Shown: positions 32,942 through 42,358 of the stretch, piece by piece | How positions within the stretch are numbered: the stretch's first letter is position 1 | How the letters are laid out: the number at the start of each line of letters is the position of its first letter | From: Leeuwenhoekiella palythoae | GTDB lineage: Bacteria; Bacteroidota; Bacteroidia; Flavobacteriales; Flavobacteriaceae | Assembly: GCF_900130045.1 (NCBI RefSeq) | Contig: NZ_FQXT01000002.1 | Span: forward strand, 186,001-250,000 | Direction of reading: 5' to 3' | Length of the DNA: 64,000 nt | Notes under the pieces: generated by a model | The model's input: only the letters and a program-made list of their open reading frames with translations | Told to the model about the DNA's origin: nothing | The model's database searches: none | Made by a program: the position numbers and the translations under genes

Positions 32942-35502
32942 TATTGTGAATCTAAATTTTTATATGCTTCCAAGTTTTTATGCAGTTGTATAATTCTATA
33001 ATTGGCAGAACTTATCACAACAGGTTCTTGATCTTCTTCAATCACAACGAGCTTAGCCTCTTTCAGTCGCTCACCAAAATATAAAGCCTCGACTTTTGAT
33101 TTAAATCCGTGAAGGGCCAAAAACTGCGTTGCCTCATCATAAACGTCTCTTGATACGCTCAATTGTGTAAAATTATTTTGCTTTAAATAGTTGCTGATCG
33201 AATCTTGCTTTTGTAACAACGTATTCTTTTCGCTGGTTTTAAAAGTATACAGCAAATTGTATTTTTTAGCCTCAGCATCAGCAACAAACGTATTGTTTTT
33301 GAGCTGTGGTAAAGCTTTTTCTAATAACTCTTTAGCCTTCTTCCCTTCTTCTTGGTTGGGATAATTCAGCGCCACATAATTTAGGGCTTGCTCATAAGCA
33401 TCATAACCTTTTGAGCGGCCAATTGCGGTTGCTTTTAGCAATTCAAACTTCGGAACAAAAGCATCTCCCGCATACTCGTCTATGTAGCGATTAGCTTGCG
33501 TAATGACCCGAGCATATTCTTGATTCTCAAAATCCCGATATAGGTTGTTATAAAGCACTTCAGGACTATTCTGATCTTGCTCTAAGGCCTTATCAGGATT
33601 GTTGATGATACTCGCATATCTGGTGTCCCCGTAATTCTGAAGAATATCAAATTTATATTTATCGCTGTTGAAGGTATCGCCGCTCGCTTCATAAAGCTGA
33701 TACAAATTATATTTTGCCGGAAGCACTAAACGTTCTTCAGGATTGGCTGCCAGCAATGCTTCTAAACGCTGAATGGCCAACTGCGGTTCTTTTAATTTTT
33801 CTTTATAGATCAAGCCTAGCTGATAGTAAGCAAAATTGCGTGCTGTACTGATGCTATCGATGATAGGTTGTTCCGAAGGAATTTTACTGATGTAATTGTC
33901 TGCATTGTAAATCCCGTTATCCACTTCTTCAAGGAGATCTTTCTCACCTGCAATCTCATTAGAAGCGAGTGCACTGCCTACACTGCTTGAAACACGCCAG
34001 TTATCAGCATTTTCACGAGAGCCCCAACGCTGTTTAAAATCAAGTTTTCCTTGTGCCACCTGCACCGGATTGTAGAAATAAAACCCACTGCTTCCGCCTG
34101 GTGGATTGGGTCCGGAGTTTGGATTATTTGCGACAAAAAATTCGTTGTTCGCAATAGCTGCTTCGGCGTTTGCTTCAGCGATAGAGTCTTTTGCTTTTTG
34201 TTCTTTAAGCGCTGTGATATACGATTCAAAATATGCCTGCCGATCTGCATCGTTCATATAAACCAAATTGAGAATACTGTCGTTGCGCGTGGCGATTCCT
34301 TCATATAAAATCACATCGCTAAGATTCTCGCGCTTTTTACTGATGTTGCGGTATTCTCGAGTATTTTCCGGAATAAAAGCTAACGTACTGTCGTAATAAG
34401 CGCCCGCGATCAAATATTCTGAATTGTTGAAATTGAGATCCCCCAGACTTAAATAATCGCGCGAAGTCAGGTATTTATCTTCCCCTTGCGAGGCAATAGA
34501 TTTATTATAGTAGGCTACCGCCGAATCTTCGCGACCTACATTGCGGTAGAATTCTGCAAACTGATACTGAATGATGTCTAGATACGGCCTGTTTTCTCGA
34601 TTTTCCTCTAAATCTGTAAGTAGCTTAAAAAGGCGTTCTTGATCTCCCGTCTCATAATCAAAATTCCTAATCTTGTTAATGTATGCATTGATCATATAGC
34701 GGCGCGGAGAACGACGGTTGAGATCAATAACCTTGTCATAATTTGCATTGGCCAACTGGTTCTGCCCGATGTTGTCATAAAGCTGACCCTTGATAAAATA
34801 ATACCGGCCTTTTTCTTCGTTTTTACGGGTGAGGTAGGCTGCTTTTTCAATATAAACCAAGGCGCTATCCAGACGGTTTTCAAAAATATATCCTTGTGCC
34901 AGCATCGCAGAAGCATCGGCAAAATCCTGGCGATCAAGGGCGTCTTCTTCCTCCAGAAGTTTATGCAGGCTCGCTATCGCCAGTTTGGTATTGTCCAAAC
35001 GAATTTGAGTTTTCGCCTTCCATATCTTGGCTTGGGCAATGTTATCACTTGCCGGATAATAGGATAAAATGTAGTTGAAGGCCTCTAACGCACGTAAAAA
35101 ACGCAAATCATAATATCGCGCTTTTCCGAGCAGCATAAATGCTTCATCAATCTGCGGATTGCGCTCAGTCCCGTTAATTTCCATACTGTGTTTTTGTATG
35201 GCTTTTACGGCTTTTTCTTCGGCAATTTTAAAACTAGGGTCAATCGCTTCTCCCGGTAAGGGCACAAAATCTGGAGAATCTAAACGTTCGATGGGTAAGA
35301 TGGCCCAAAAATTATCTTGATAGCCCTCAATAAGTGCATCACGCCCTTGCTCAAAGGCCTGGCGTCCATTAAAAAGGGTATTGTATTCTGCGGTGATCGC
35401 ATGAAAATTGCGCGATAAAAATTTGTCCTTCTTACGGGAGCAGCCCACAAGAACAGTCAAAAGCACCAGAATAGCGAGTAATTTTTGTACCTGAGTTTGC
35501 AA
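32941..35502 (-). CDS. sprE: T9SS/gliding TPR lipoprotein SprE/PorW
   Basis: Periplasmic lipoprotein of the type IX secretion system, called SprE in Flavobacterium and PorW in Porphyromonas. Lipoprotein signal MQTQVQKLLAILVLLTVLVGC (cysteine 21), then repeated TPR helices through 853 aa with a central glycine/asparagine-rich spacer around 460-480 and paired helices to the end. Length and order match SprE. It is the first gene of the run bactofilin-atpZ-atp genes, so a T9SS factor and the ATP synthase appear to share a transcript. Confidence 0.85.
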   Translation of the reverse strand: MQTQVQKLLAILVLLTVLVGCSRKKDKFLSRNFHAITAEYNTLFNGRQAFEQGRDALIEGYQDNFWAILPIERLDSPDFVPLPGEAIDPSFKIAEEKAVKAIQKHSMEINGTERNPQIDEAFMLLGKARYYDLRFLRALEAFNYILSYYPASDNIAQAKIWKAKTQIRLDNTKLAIASLHKLLEEEDALDRQDFADASAMLAQGYIFENRLDSALVYIEKAAYLTRKNEEKGRYYFIKGQLYDNIGQNQLANANYDKVIDLNRRSPRRYMINAYINKIRNFDYETGDQERLFKLLTDLEENRENRPYLDIIQYQFAEFYRNVGREDSAVAYYNKSIASQGEDKYLTSRDYLSLGDLNFNNSEYLIAGAYYDSTLAFIPENTREYRNISKKRENLSDVILYEGIATRNDSILNLVYMNDADRQAYFESYITALKEQKAKDSIAEANAEAAIANNEFFVANNPNSGPNPPGGSSGFYFYNPVQVAQGKLDFKQRWGSRENADNWRVSSSVGSALASNEIAGEKDLLEEVDNGIYNADNYISKIPSEQPIIDSISTARNFAYYQLGLIYKEKLKEPQLAIQRLEALLAANPEERLVLPAKYNLYQLYEASGDTFNSDKYKFDILQNYGDTRYASIINNPDKALEQDQNSPEVLYNNLYRDFENQEYARVITQANRYIDEYAGDAFVPKFELLKATAIGRSKGYDAYEQALNYVALNYPNQEEGKKAKELLEKALPQLKNNTFVADAEAKKYNLLYTFKTSEKNTLLQKQDSISNYLKQNNFTQLSVSRDVYDEATQFLALHGFKSKVEALYFGERLKEAKLVVIEEDQEPVVISSANYRIIQLHKNLEAYKNLDSQ

Positions 35503-35538
35503 ATCGATTTAGATTATATAGCAATAACTGCAAAGTAG

Positions 35539-35546
35539 CAAAATTA
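35539..35546 (-). promoter_or_regulatory. Possible promoter of the sprE-atp operon
   Basis: Minus-strand TAATTTTG (35546-35539) matches TAnnTTTG, about 37 bases upstream of the sprE start. A second partial box, TACTTTG, lies just downstream. No clear -33 element. Confidence 0.35.
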
Positions 35547-35631
35547 GTATGAAGGGGTTAAAAAGACGTTAAAATAATTTTTCGTAGAATGTGAAGCACT
35601 CATTTCATATTTTTAGAATAACGGCTGTGCT

Positions 35632-36825
35632 ATGAAAAAAATAATTCTACTTATATCGCTCTTTTCTTTAGTTGGCAGCAATTTATTATTTGCCGCTCAT
35701 AGGCAAGGTGATAGCAAAAATCCTTTAATTAATCTAATAAGCACTCTCGAACATAATTATTTTGATATCACCGAAAACCTATTAAATGAAGAGCTTGAAG
35801 CAAATTTTGAACTTAGCAGATTAAAATTTCTCCTAAATGATTTTCATCAAGTAACAGAAGTTATTCTTCAATCAATTTCTACAGCTGATCAAACAAGGGT
35901 CCTGAAAGAGAATAGCTCATTTAATCAAATCAGACAATTAACGCTACTCAACCTTAAAGAAATTGAAAGTAAGCTTATTCAGCTTGAGGCCCGTTCAACA
36001 AGCTATAACCTGATTAATCTCTTAAAATTAGTTGAACTTGCTAATACTTATTGTGAGGAAATAGTTCGTTATCGAGAACATATTAACAACCCTTATTTTG
36101 CTAAAGCGAGCCTGATAAAAAAGGTGAGAAAGTCTAAAATGCTTGAAGAGCGTTTAGGTGCAGATGGAATTACAAATAATCAATGGCAAAAAATTATGAC
36201 TTCTGGAGTGGGAAGCCAAGCCCCAGATTTAATTAGACAAATTAACAGACAAAATCAAGATTTACTAATTCAATTTAGAAAGGAAGAAAAAGCTATTGTA
36301 AAAACTGGTACTTTAGAAGAAGTAGTTACCAATACTAATGTGGTTGATGGTTTAATTTACACCTACAGCGACTTTCCTCCAGACAAGCTATCCTATATTT
36401 ATAGTTCTGATAGCTTTCTAATTCAAGGTTTAATCAGTTGGTTAGTATATATTAATTCTGGAACCAAGGTTTTACTTTCAGAGCTTTTTCATTCCCGCTT
36501 AGATGAACAAAGGCTGCTCAAAGAGCTCAATTTAAAATCTGCGACCACCAATACAATTCATAGGTCTATTAAAAATGAAAATCAAGATGAAATATGGTTA
36601 GAGTTAAATTCTTCGATTCTAAAAAATAAGTATTTCTCAGAAATAAGAATCGACCGTGTCTCAATCGAAAAAGAGAATATTATATTTTATTCTCAGGAGA
36701 ACGCTATCCTTAGTTTGAACAATAGGTCTGGTGACCTATTAGAACAAATTAAAGCCCAAATCAATAATCAAAGACAGCTTGAATATCAAATGAATTCATT
36801 TAACATCCAACTGAGTACTTATTAA
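35632..36825 (+). CDS. Exported hypothetical protein, no recognised family
   Basis: 397-aa protein with a signal peptide (about 1-22, MKKIILLISLFSLVGSNLLFA) and no later membrane helix, so periplasmic or secreted. The mature part is rich in N, K, I, L and E and looks mostly helical (for example the segments around 65-160 and 185-245). Only one cysteine is seen. It is more AT-rich than the neighbouring genes and sits alone between the sprE operon (divergent) and an ABC exporter operon (convergent), with no terminator before the opposite gene. I do not recognise it; a lineage-specific gene or recent acquisition is possible. Confidence 0.78.
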   Translation: MKKIILLISLFSLVGSNLLFAAHRQGDSKNPLINLISTLEHNYFDITENLLNEELEANFELSRLKFLLNDFHQVTEVILQSISTADQTRVLKENSSFNQIRQLTLLNLKEIESKLIQLEARSTSYNLINLLKLVELANTYCEEIVRYREHINNPYFAKASLIKKVRKSKMLEERLGADGITNNQWQKIMTSGVGSQAPDLIRQINRQNQDLLIQFRKEEKAIVKTGTLEEVVTNTNVVDGLIYTYSDFPPDKLSYIYSSDSFLIQGLISWLVYINSGTKVLLSELFHSRLDEQRLLKELNLKSATTNTIHRSIKNENQDEIWLELNSSILKNKYFSEIRIDRVSIEKENIIFYSQENAILSLNNRSGDLLEQIKAQINNQRQLEYQMNSFNIQLSTY

Positions 36826-36829
36826 GCTC

Positions 36830-37543
36830 CTACTCTACCAAAGGCTCCTCCTTGCTAAAATAGGCCTCAAGCTCTTTAAGCGTAGCTTCAGAAGTTTTGA
36901 TGTCTTTTACAACACTTCCTTTTTCTAAGACTACAATGCGCTCGCAAACTTCGGTAACGTGCATCAGGTCGTGACTCGAGACCAAAACCGTAACACCGGT
37001 TTCTGCTGCCAATTTTTTGATGATGCCTTTTAGTCGTATTTGGGTGGTTGGATCCAAATTTGCAAAAGGTTCGTCAAGAATTACCACTTCAGGATTTCCG
37101 ATCAAGGTTGCGACGATACCCACCTTTTTCATATTTCCTTTAGAAAGATCGCGTAGGTACTTGCGTTTATTTAAAATCTCATCATTAAAGAAATCTTCAA
37201 ATCCGGCAAGCAACTTATCTACATCAGCTTTGTTCTGCCCGCGCAATTCTCCTATGAAATAGAAATATTCTTCCGCCGTGAGATAGCCAATTAAAAAACT
37301 CTCATCTATAAACGATGCCGTATGTGATTTCCAGGCTTCGCTCTCGTGTACTTTGACTTCGCCATTTTGAATATATCCCGTAGTAGGCTGAATCAAATCG
37401 AGCAATGCACTAAATAAAGTGGTTTTTCCGGCACCGTTATTTCCTACTAAACCAAAAGATTCGCCTTTAGGAATTTGAAGTTCGTCTATTTTTAAAACGG
37501 TAACGCCGTTGTAAGTTTTTGATAAATCGTGAATATGTATCAT
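36830..37543 (-). CDS. ABC transporter ATP-binding protein
   Basis: 237-aa ATPase with Walker A GNNGAGKTTL (about 36-45), signature LSKGNMKKVGI, Walker B VVILDEPFANLDP and H-loop SSHDLMHV. It lies 61 bases after the DUF5687 membrane gene on the same strand and is its natural partner. The exporter type (short single ABC plus a large membrane protein) is common in Bacteroidota; cargo unknown. Confidence 0.93.
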   Translation of the reverse strand: MIHIHDLSKTYNGVTVLKIDELQIPKGESFGLVGNNGAGKTTLFSALLDLIQPTTGYIQNGEVKVHESEAWKSHTASFIDESFLIGYLTAEEYFYFIGELRGQNKADVDKLLAGFEDFFNDEILNKRKYLRDLSKGNMKKVGIVATLIGNPEVVILDEPFANLDPTTQIRLKGIIKKLAAETGVTVLVSSHDLMHVTEVCERIVVLEKGSVVKDIKTSEATLKELEAYFSKEEPLVE

Positions 37544-37604
37544 AATATCAATTTTTAGTGGTTAGTGAGGTTTTTCTCCCACAGGGAGGGATTGAGGAAG
37601 AGCC

Positions 37605-39074
37605 TTAGTTTTTCTGTTTGTAAGCTGCTATCGTTTTATATTTTTCGGTCTTGTAGATGCCAATAATCTTTTTGAACATAAAATCTCTAAACGCAAAACC
37701 GGCAATTCCGGCTAAAGCTACTAGCGCATAGCCAAATACGGGCCCGAGTGTAAAATGCCCTATGGTATACAGTACAATGGGCAATAACAGCTTCGGCATT
37801 GTGATCAATAAAGTTTTAACATTGAAAGAAGAACTATCGCCAAAGGCTTTTTTATTACTCGTCAAATCGATGGGTGTTTTGATATAAGCACCGCCCCAAA
37901 GCACCACGTGCCCGTTTACTCCCATATTGTAGATTCCGCCAACAAAAACAGCTGCATACGCTTCCCAACCAAAATATAAATAGCCCAAAGCTAGAATCGT
38001 AGAGATCCCCGAAGCTAACACGACAAGCATCCATTTAGACCGTAAATATTCTTCATAACTGATGTTTTGAGTCATCATAAGCGGATAGTACGAGCTGTCC
38101 CAACTGGGTACAAACTGCCCAAAACTGAACAGGAACCCACCGGTGACAAAGATCCCGGCAAAGATTTTCATAAACGGATTGTCGTAGCTGTCAATTCCGC
38201 CGGAGAAAAAGAGTAATCCATAGAATAAAAACAGGACGCTCATAATCACAGTAGTTTTTGAACGCTTGTTACGCTTAATAAGCTTAATATCATTTTTAAG
38301 GAAAATAGCCGTTTTACCAAAACGATCTAACCAATCTAGATTTTCGGTAGAAGCTTCTTTAGTTTTTGCTGAAAGTCCGGCGTCGAGGTACAGTCGGTTT
38401 AAGAAATAGCTGTGCGCCACTTTATACAACGCTATCGAGACTAAAACCGGAATGGCGAACATCCATAATTGTTCAAATAAACCTTGAAAATACACGCCAG
38501 TATACGGTGTAACATCAAAAATCCCGTAATACTGCAGCGCGCCTAGACCAATAAGCACCGAGGCTACGCCTACTACCAGCGGCATGGCGTCGTTCAAAAA
38601 TACATTGATAAAGTTGTTGATGTAGATCATCGCCATCATTCCCAAATGCCAGGTGATCACGTGAAGCGGGTCATACCCCTGTGTCAACAACACCACGCTA
38701 AACGGAATAAAGAAAAATGCGTGCACAATGTTGAAAAATGAGAATATCGTTTTGCCCAATGCAAAGTTTACGATCTTCGATTTTTTAAACGGCATCAAAA
38801 GCAGCGGTTTAATATTAACCACCGGCATTTTTTGCAGCATATACTTAATCACCAGATCAAGCACCACATAATAAATCATAAAGCGATTTACGGTTTCTAG
38901 TGGCTCTAGACCGGCTTTTTCAAGACCAAAATAAGCACCAACACCCGCCAGTGTAAAAAGTCCAATAAAATATAGCGCTCCCAGCGCCATAAAGATTTTT
39001 AGAATAAGATTGGTCTGAAAAGCGGCAGATCTAAAAAAACTCTTCCACTCGAGTGTGAGGAAATATTTTATCAT
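37605..39074 (-). CDS. DUF5687 ABC exporter membrane subunit
   Basis: 489-aa membrane protein with about ten hydrophobic segments. The start chosen is ATG 39074 (MIKYFLTLEWKSFFRS) because the frame upstream to 39197 has no membrane or family-like sequence and covers the divergent promoter region. It belongs to the DUF5687 family, ABC-2 type permeases that pair with the ATPase encoded next (36830-37543). Substrate unknown. Confidence 0.85.
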   Translation of the reverse strand: MIKYFLTLEWKSFFRSAAFQTNLILKIFMALGALYFIGLFTLAGVGAYFGLEKAGLEPLETVNRFMIYYVVLDLVIKYMLQKMPVVNIKPLLLMPFKKSKIVNFALGKTIFSFFNIVHAFFFIPFSVVLLTQGYDPLHVITWHLGMMAMIYINNFINVFLNDAMPLVVGVASVLIGLGALQYYGIFDVTPYTGVYFQGLFEQLWMFAIPVLVSIALYKVAHSYFLNRLYLDAGLSAKTKEASTENLDWLDRFGKTAIFLKNDIKLIKRNKRSKTTVIMSVLFLFYGLLFFSGGIDSYDNPFMKIFAGIFVTGGFLFSFGQFVPSWDSSYYPLMMTQNISYEEYLRSKWMLVVLASGISTILALGYLYFGWEAYAAVFVGGIYNMGVNGHVVLWGGAYIKTPIDLTSNKKAFGDSSSFNVKTLLITMPKLLLPIVLYTIGHFTLGPVFGYALVALAGIAGFAFRDFMFKKIIGIYKTEKYKTIAAYKQKN

Positions 39075-39134
39075 AAAGAATTGATTTTCTGTGTGGGCAC
39101 ACCTCATTGGTATGAAAATTATAAAAATGTTACG

Positions 39135-39163
39135 TTGCAAAACCGCATCGCTTTGTATTTTTG
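39135..39163 (+). promoter_or_regulatory. Probable promoter of the reductase gene
   Basis: TTG (39135-39137), 18-base spacer, TATTTTTG (39156-39163), a perfect TAnnTTTG element, 16 bases before the ATG at 39179. Confidence 0.55.
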
Positions 39164-39178
39164 CCAAAATTTTATTCA

Positions 39179-40231
39179 ATGAGCGATTTTCACGCACTTA
39201 CTATTCAAGACATTACCCGCGAAACTCAGCAAGCTGTAAGCATCACTTTTGGTGTGCCTAATGCTTTAAAAGAGGCATTTACTTTTAAAGCCGGTCAATA
39301 CATCACCTTAAAAACCAAAATTGATGGCAAAGAAGTGCGCAGAGCCTACTCGCTGTGTTCTACACCAAAAAGCGGAAACTTAAAAGTTGCGGTGAAAGAA
39401 GTTCAAGGAGGTACATTTTCTGTGCTGGCAAACAATAAATTGACTGTAGGAGAATCATTAGAAGTGCATCCACCGGAAGGAAAGTTTATTGTTGAGCCTA
39501 ACGGCGAAAATCAAAAAGATTACGTGGCTTTTGCCGCAGGAAGCGGAATCACACCCGTACTTTCTATCGTAAAAACCGTTCTTGAAGAAGAGCCTAAAAG
39601 TCGTTTTGTGCTTGCTTACGGAAACAGAACCGTTGAAGAAACCATTTTTCATAAAGAGCTTTTAGAGCTTCAATTGAAGTACCCTGACCGCTTATTCATC
39701 GAATTCATCTACAGCCGGAAGCAGGAAACCGATGCGCATTTTGGCCGAATTGAAAAGGCTACTGTAAATTTTGTGCTGAAGAATAAGTTTAAAGCACATG
39801 ATTTTGATCAGTATTTCCTTTGTGGACCAGAAGAGATGATCAACGGAGTACGTGGCGTTCTAGAAGAAAACGGCGTAGCTAAAGAACAAGTAAAGTTTGA
39901 GTTGTTTACTTCATCAGATGATGGCGAGGAGATTGCCGAAGCTTTAGACGGACAAACAACGCTAAAAATTGTTTGCGATGACGAAGAGTTTGAGTTGGTG
40001 ATTCCTCAGGATAAAATTATTCTTGACGCCGCATTAGACAATGATATTGACGCGCCACACTCATGCCAAGGTGGTATTTGTAGTAGCTGCATTGCTCGCG
40101 TAACTGAAGGAACCGCAGTAATGCGTAAAAACCAGATCCTTACCGACGATGAAGTTGAAGAAGGACTCATTTTAACCTGCCAAGCGCTGGCAACCTCAGC
40201 TAATTTGGTAGTAGATTATGACGATATATAA
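39179..40231 (+). CDS. FAD/2Fe-2S ferredoxin-type NAD(P)H oxidoreductase
   Basis: 350-aa electron-transfer protein of the PaaE/phenylacetyl-CoA epoxidase reductase type. FAD-binding domain (about 1-100, RAYSLCSTP), NAD(P)-binding domain (about 110-235, GSGITPVLS and CGPEEMI), and a C-terminal plant-type 2Fe-2S domain with CQGGICSSCIA and the final LTCQA cysteine. I use ATG 39179 rather than the TTG at 39161, which would sit inside the -7 promoter box. It may pass electrons from NAD(P)H to an oxygenase or to ferredoxin-dependent partners; no partner gene is nearby. Own promoter and terminator. Confidence 0.9.
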   Translation: MSDFHALTIQDITRETQQAVSITFGVPNALKEAFTFKAGQYITLKTKIDGKEVRRAYSLCSTPKSGNLKVAVKEVQGGTFSVLANNKLTVGESLEVHPPEGKFIVEPNGENQKDYVAFAAGSGITPVLSIVKTVLEEEPKSRFVLAYGNRTVEETIFHKELLELQLKYPDRLFIEFIYSRKQETDAHFGRIEKATVNFVLKNKFKAHDFDQYFLCGPEEMINGVRGVLEENGVAKEQVKFELFTSSDDGEEIAEALDGQTTLKIVCDDEEFELVIPQDKIILDAALDNDIDAPHSCQGGICSSCIARVTEGTAVMRKNQILTDDEVEEGLILTCQALATSANLVVDYDDI

Positions 40232-40250
40232 GAACTTGCATTATTAAGCG

Positions 40251-40289
40251 AAAATCCCCTGAACATTTGAAATGTTCAGGGGATTTTTT
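40251..40289. terminator. Strong bidirectional terminator
   Basis: Sixteen-base stem AAAATCCCCTGAACAT (40251-40266) and ATGTTCAGGGGATTTT (40272-40287), then T-run; separates the convergent reductase and nitronate monooxygenase genes. Confidence 0.9.
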
Positions 40290-40303
40290 AGTTTGAATAG
40301 ATT

Positions 40304-41248
40304 CTAAATGAAACGCCTAATAATTTTTTCTACCGGTTCTATGGCTTTGCTGTGCTCGATAGTTGGCCCCGCGACCCAAATGGTTTTATACGTAGCTTCG
40401 GTTGCGGCTTTGGTAACCATATTGGTTCCTTTCAAGAAGCGGAGCATTTTTACGTACTTCTTCAACCATTTATTTTTATTGAGAATCTTTTCGAGCCAGG
40501 TTTGCTCAGTGCCTATTTCTTGTACATACGGCGTATTGATGACCGTACACGGCGTTCCGCTGATTTTTTGAGTAAGCACAATATCTTCAGCTCCATAATT
40601 CACACAGGCCTCTTTATACTCTTTAGAAACCCCCGCTTCTTCTGAAGCAATAAACGGACTCCCAACACTTACGCCAACTGCTCCAAAGCTTAGTTTTTCT
40701 TCAAGTTGAGTTTTAGTTCCTACGCCACCCGCTGAAATTACCGGAATCTTTAAAGCTGCGTTTAGTTCTTCTATTAATTGTTTTGGAGCAATATTGCCAC
40801 GGTGACCGCCGGCCTCATTGTTTACGGCAATAACCGCATCACAGCCCAAAGCCTCTACTTTTTTGGCTTGCTCAAGGTTAACAATATCGCAAAACACCAG
40901 AATCCCCTTTTTATGAGCTTCTTCAATGACTTGTTTGGGATTACCCAAAGAAGTAATGATAAAATCACAACCTAGCTCGCAGCAGACCTTGAGTTGCTCG
41001 GGGAATTTCAGATTTGATTTATTGACGATTAAATTGAAACCAAACGCTCCACCTTCGGTTTTAGCGGTCTTCAATTCGGTTAGGGCTTCTCGTAATTCGG
41101 GTAAGGTGCGGTAATTCAACGCTGGAATACAACCCGCGATTCCGGCTTGCATTGCGGCTTTTACCATAGCAACGTTAGACACCAAAAACATAGGCGCCAT
41201 AATGATTGGATGTTTGATATTTAGTAGTTGCGTAAGCGGCGTTTTCAT
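40304..41248 (-). CDS. NAD(P)H-dependent flavin oxidoreductase (nitronate monooxygenase family)
   Basis: FMN enzyme of the 2-nitropropane dioxygenase/nitronate monooxygenase TIM-barrel family. MAPMFLVSNVAMVKAAMQAG start, the EAGGHRG loop, PVISAGGV and the GVSVGSPF phosphate-binding motifs are visible. Length 314 aa is normal. Single gene unit ending at the hairpin 40251-40289. Its physiological substrate (nitronates or other flavin-reducible compounds) is not known. Confidence 0.9.
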   Translation of the reverse strand: MKTPLTQLLNIKHPIIMAPMFLVSNVAMVKAAMQAGIAGCIPALNYRTLPELREALTELKTAKTEGGAFGFNLIVNKSNLKFPEQLKVCCELGCDFIITSLGNPKQVIEEAHKKGILVFCDIVNLEQAKKVEALGCDAVIAVNNEAGGHRGNIAPKQLIEELNAALKIPVISAGGVGTKTQLEEKLSFGAVGVSVGSPFIASEEAGVSKEYKEACVNYGAEDIVLTQKISGTPCTVINTPYVQEIGTEQTWLEKILNKNKWLKKYVKMLRFLKGTNMVTKAATEATYKTIWVAGPTIEHSKAIEPVEKIIRRFI

Positions 41249-41314
41249 TAGCGAAATTTAGAAAAGAAAGATACCTAAATATTGTACGCTAACGCGAAAA
41301 GCTTGAAATGAAAA

Positions 41315-42358
41315 CTAATCTAAAATCTCCGAAAGCCGCTGAAGCACAGTCTCCGGCTGAATGCTATGCATCGCGCGTTCATAGCCTTCAGGAACTTTGT
41401 TTCCGTATGCTGAAGTGGGTATTGCTGGGAACTTTTTACGATCTGCGGTAATTTGGTTTTCCTCCGGCTGCCCATAGGGTGCAAAGCCCAAATACGGGTG
41501 CGTAACGCCCCAAAGCGTCACCACAGGAACGCCAAAAAGCGCAGCCATATGACCATTGCCGCTATCCATCGCGAGCATCGCATCAAGATGGGAGATCAAA
41601 GCTAATTCTTCTTTAAAACTGAATTTACCCGCGACATTTATGCAATTCTCATATTTGGCAGCAAAGGAATTCAGCAGCTGCTCTTCTTCCTTTCCTCCTC
41701 CAAAAAGAATGATTTTTAACGGGTTTTTATTTAAACTAGACAGTACTTGATCTATCAGGTGTAAAGGATATTTCTTACCCTCGTGAGCTGCAAAAGGTGC
41801 AAAACCCAACCATTTGTATGGCTCTTGACCTATGGCTTTCTGTATCGTGTCGTTAAGCTTACGCTTCGGTAGCAACTCATCTCCTTTTAATTGCACCGGG
41901 AAGCCCAAAGCTCCAAACACATCAGCATAACGCTGATGCGTGGTTTTAAGCGGTTTAAAAACTTTATCTGTTTCTCGTGTAAGTGCTTTTTTTTCGGCTC
42001 TACCTTTATCTATTTGTGCTGTTTGACTTCCGCGTAAGCGAAAAAAAGACAACAACACTTTAGACCGAATCACATTATGTAAATCTGCAATTGCAGTAAA
42101 TTGTTCGGGTTTAAGTGCTTTATAAAGTTTATATAAACCGGCAACGCCTTTGAATTTGGTTTTTACCTCGGCACCAAAAAAATGCACGCGCTCAATTCCT
42201 AAGAAAAAAGGCTCAAAAAAAGGTTTAGAAACCACCGTGATTTCCAGCTTTGGATAAGCGCGCGTTAACGCGATTAGCACGGGTACGGTCATCGCCACAT
42301 CGCCCATCGCTGAAAACCGAATGCATAAAATATGCGCTGCTTTTGGAGAAGGCATCAA
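41315..42358 (-). CDS. Glycosyltransferase family 9 (heptosyltransferase-like)
   Basis: Cytoplasmic transferase of the GT9 family that adds heptose or a related sugar in LPS core assembly. N-terminal ILCIRFSAMGDVAMTVPV and the C-terminal GxGE-like MDSGNGHMAALFGVPVVTLWG motif are visible. Length 347 aa. It directly follows the DUF4254 gene with no gap, an arrangement common in Bacteroidota. Confidence 0.9.
   Translation of the reverse strand: MMPSPKAAHILCIRFSAMGDVAMTVPVLIALTRAYPKLEITVVSKPFFEPFFLGIERVHFFGAEVKTKFKGVAGLYKLYKALKPEQFTAIADLHNVIRSKVLLSFFRLRGSQTAQIDKGRAEKKALTRETDKVFKPLKTTHQRYADVFGALGFPVQLKGDELLPKRKLNDTIQKAIGQEPYKWLGFAPFAAHEGKKYPLHLIDQVLSSLNKNPLKIILFGGGKEEEQLLNSFAAKYENCINVAGKFSFKEELALISHLDAMLAMDSGNGHMAALFGVPVVTLWGVTHPYLGFAPYGQPEENQITADRKKFPAIPTSAYGNKVPEGYERAMHSIQPETVLQRLSEILD

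Noticed and set aside
34639-35067. 142-codon plus-strand frame inside sprE
   Set aside because: Antisense to a clear TPR gene; composition is what a reversed TPR coding strand gives.
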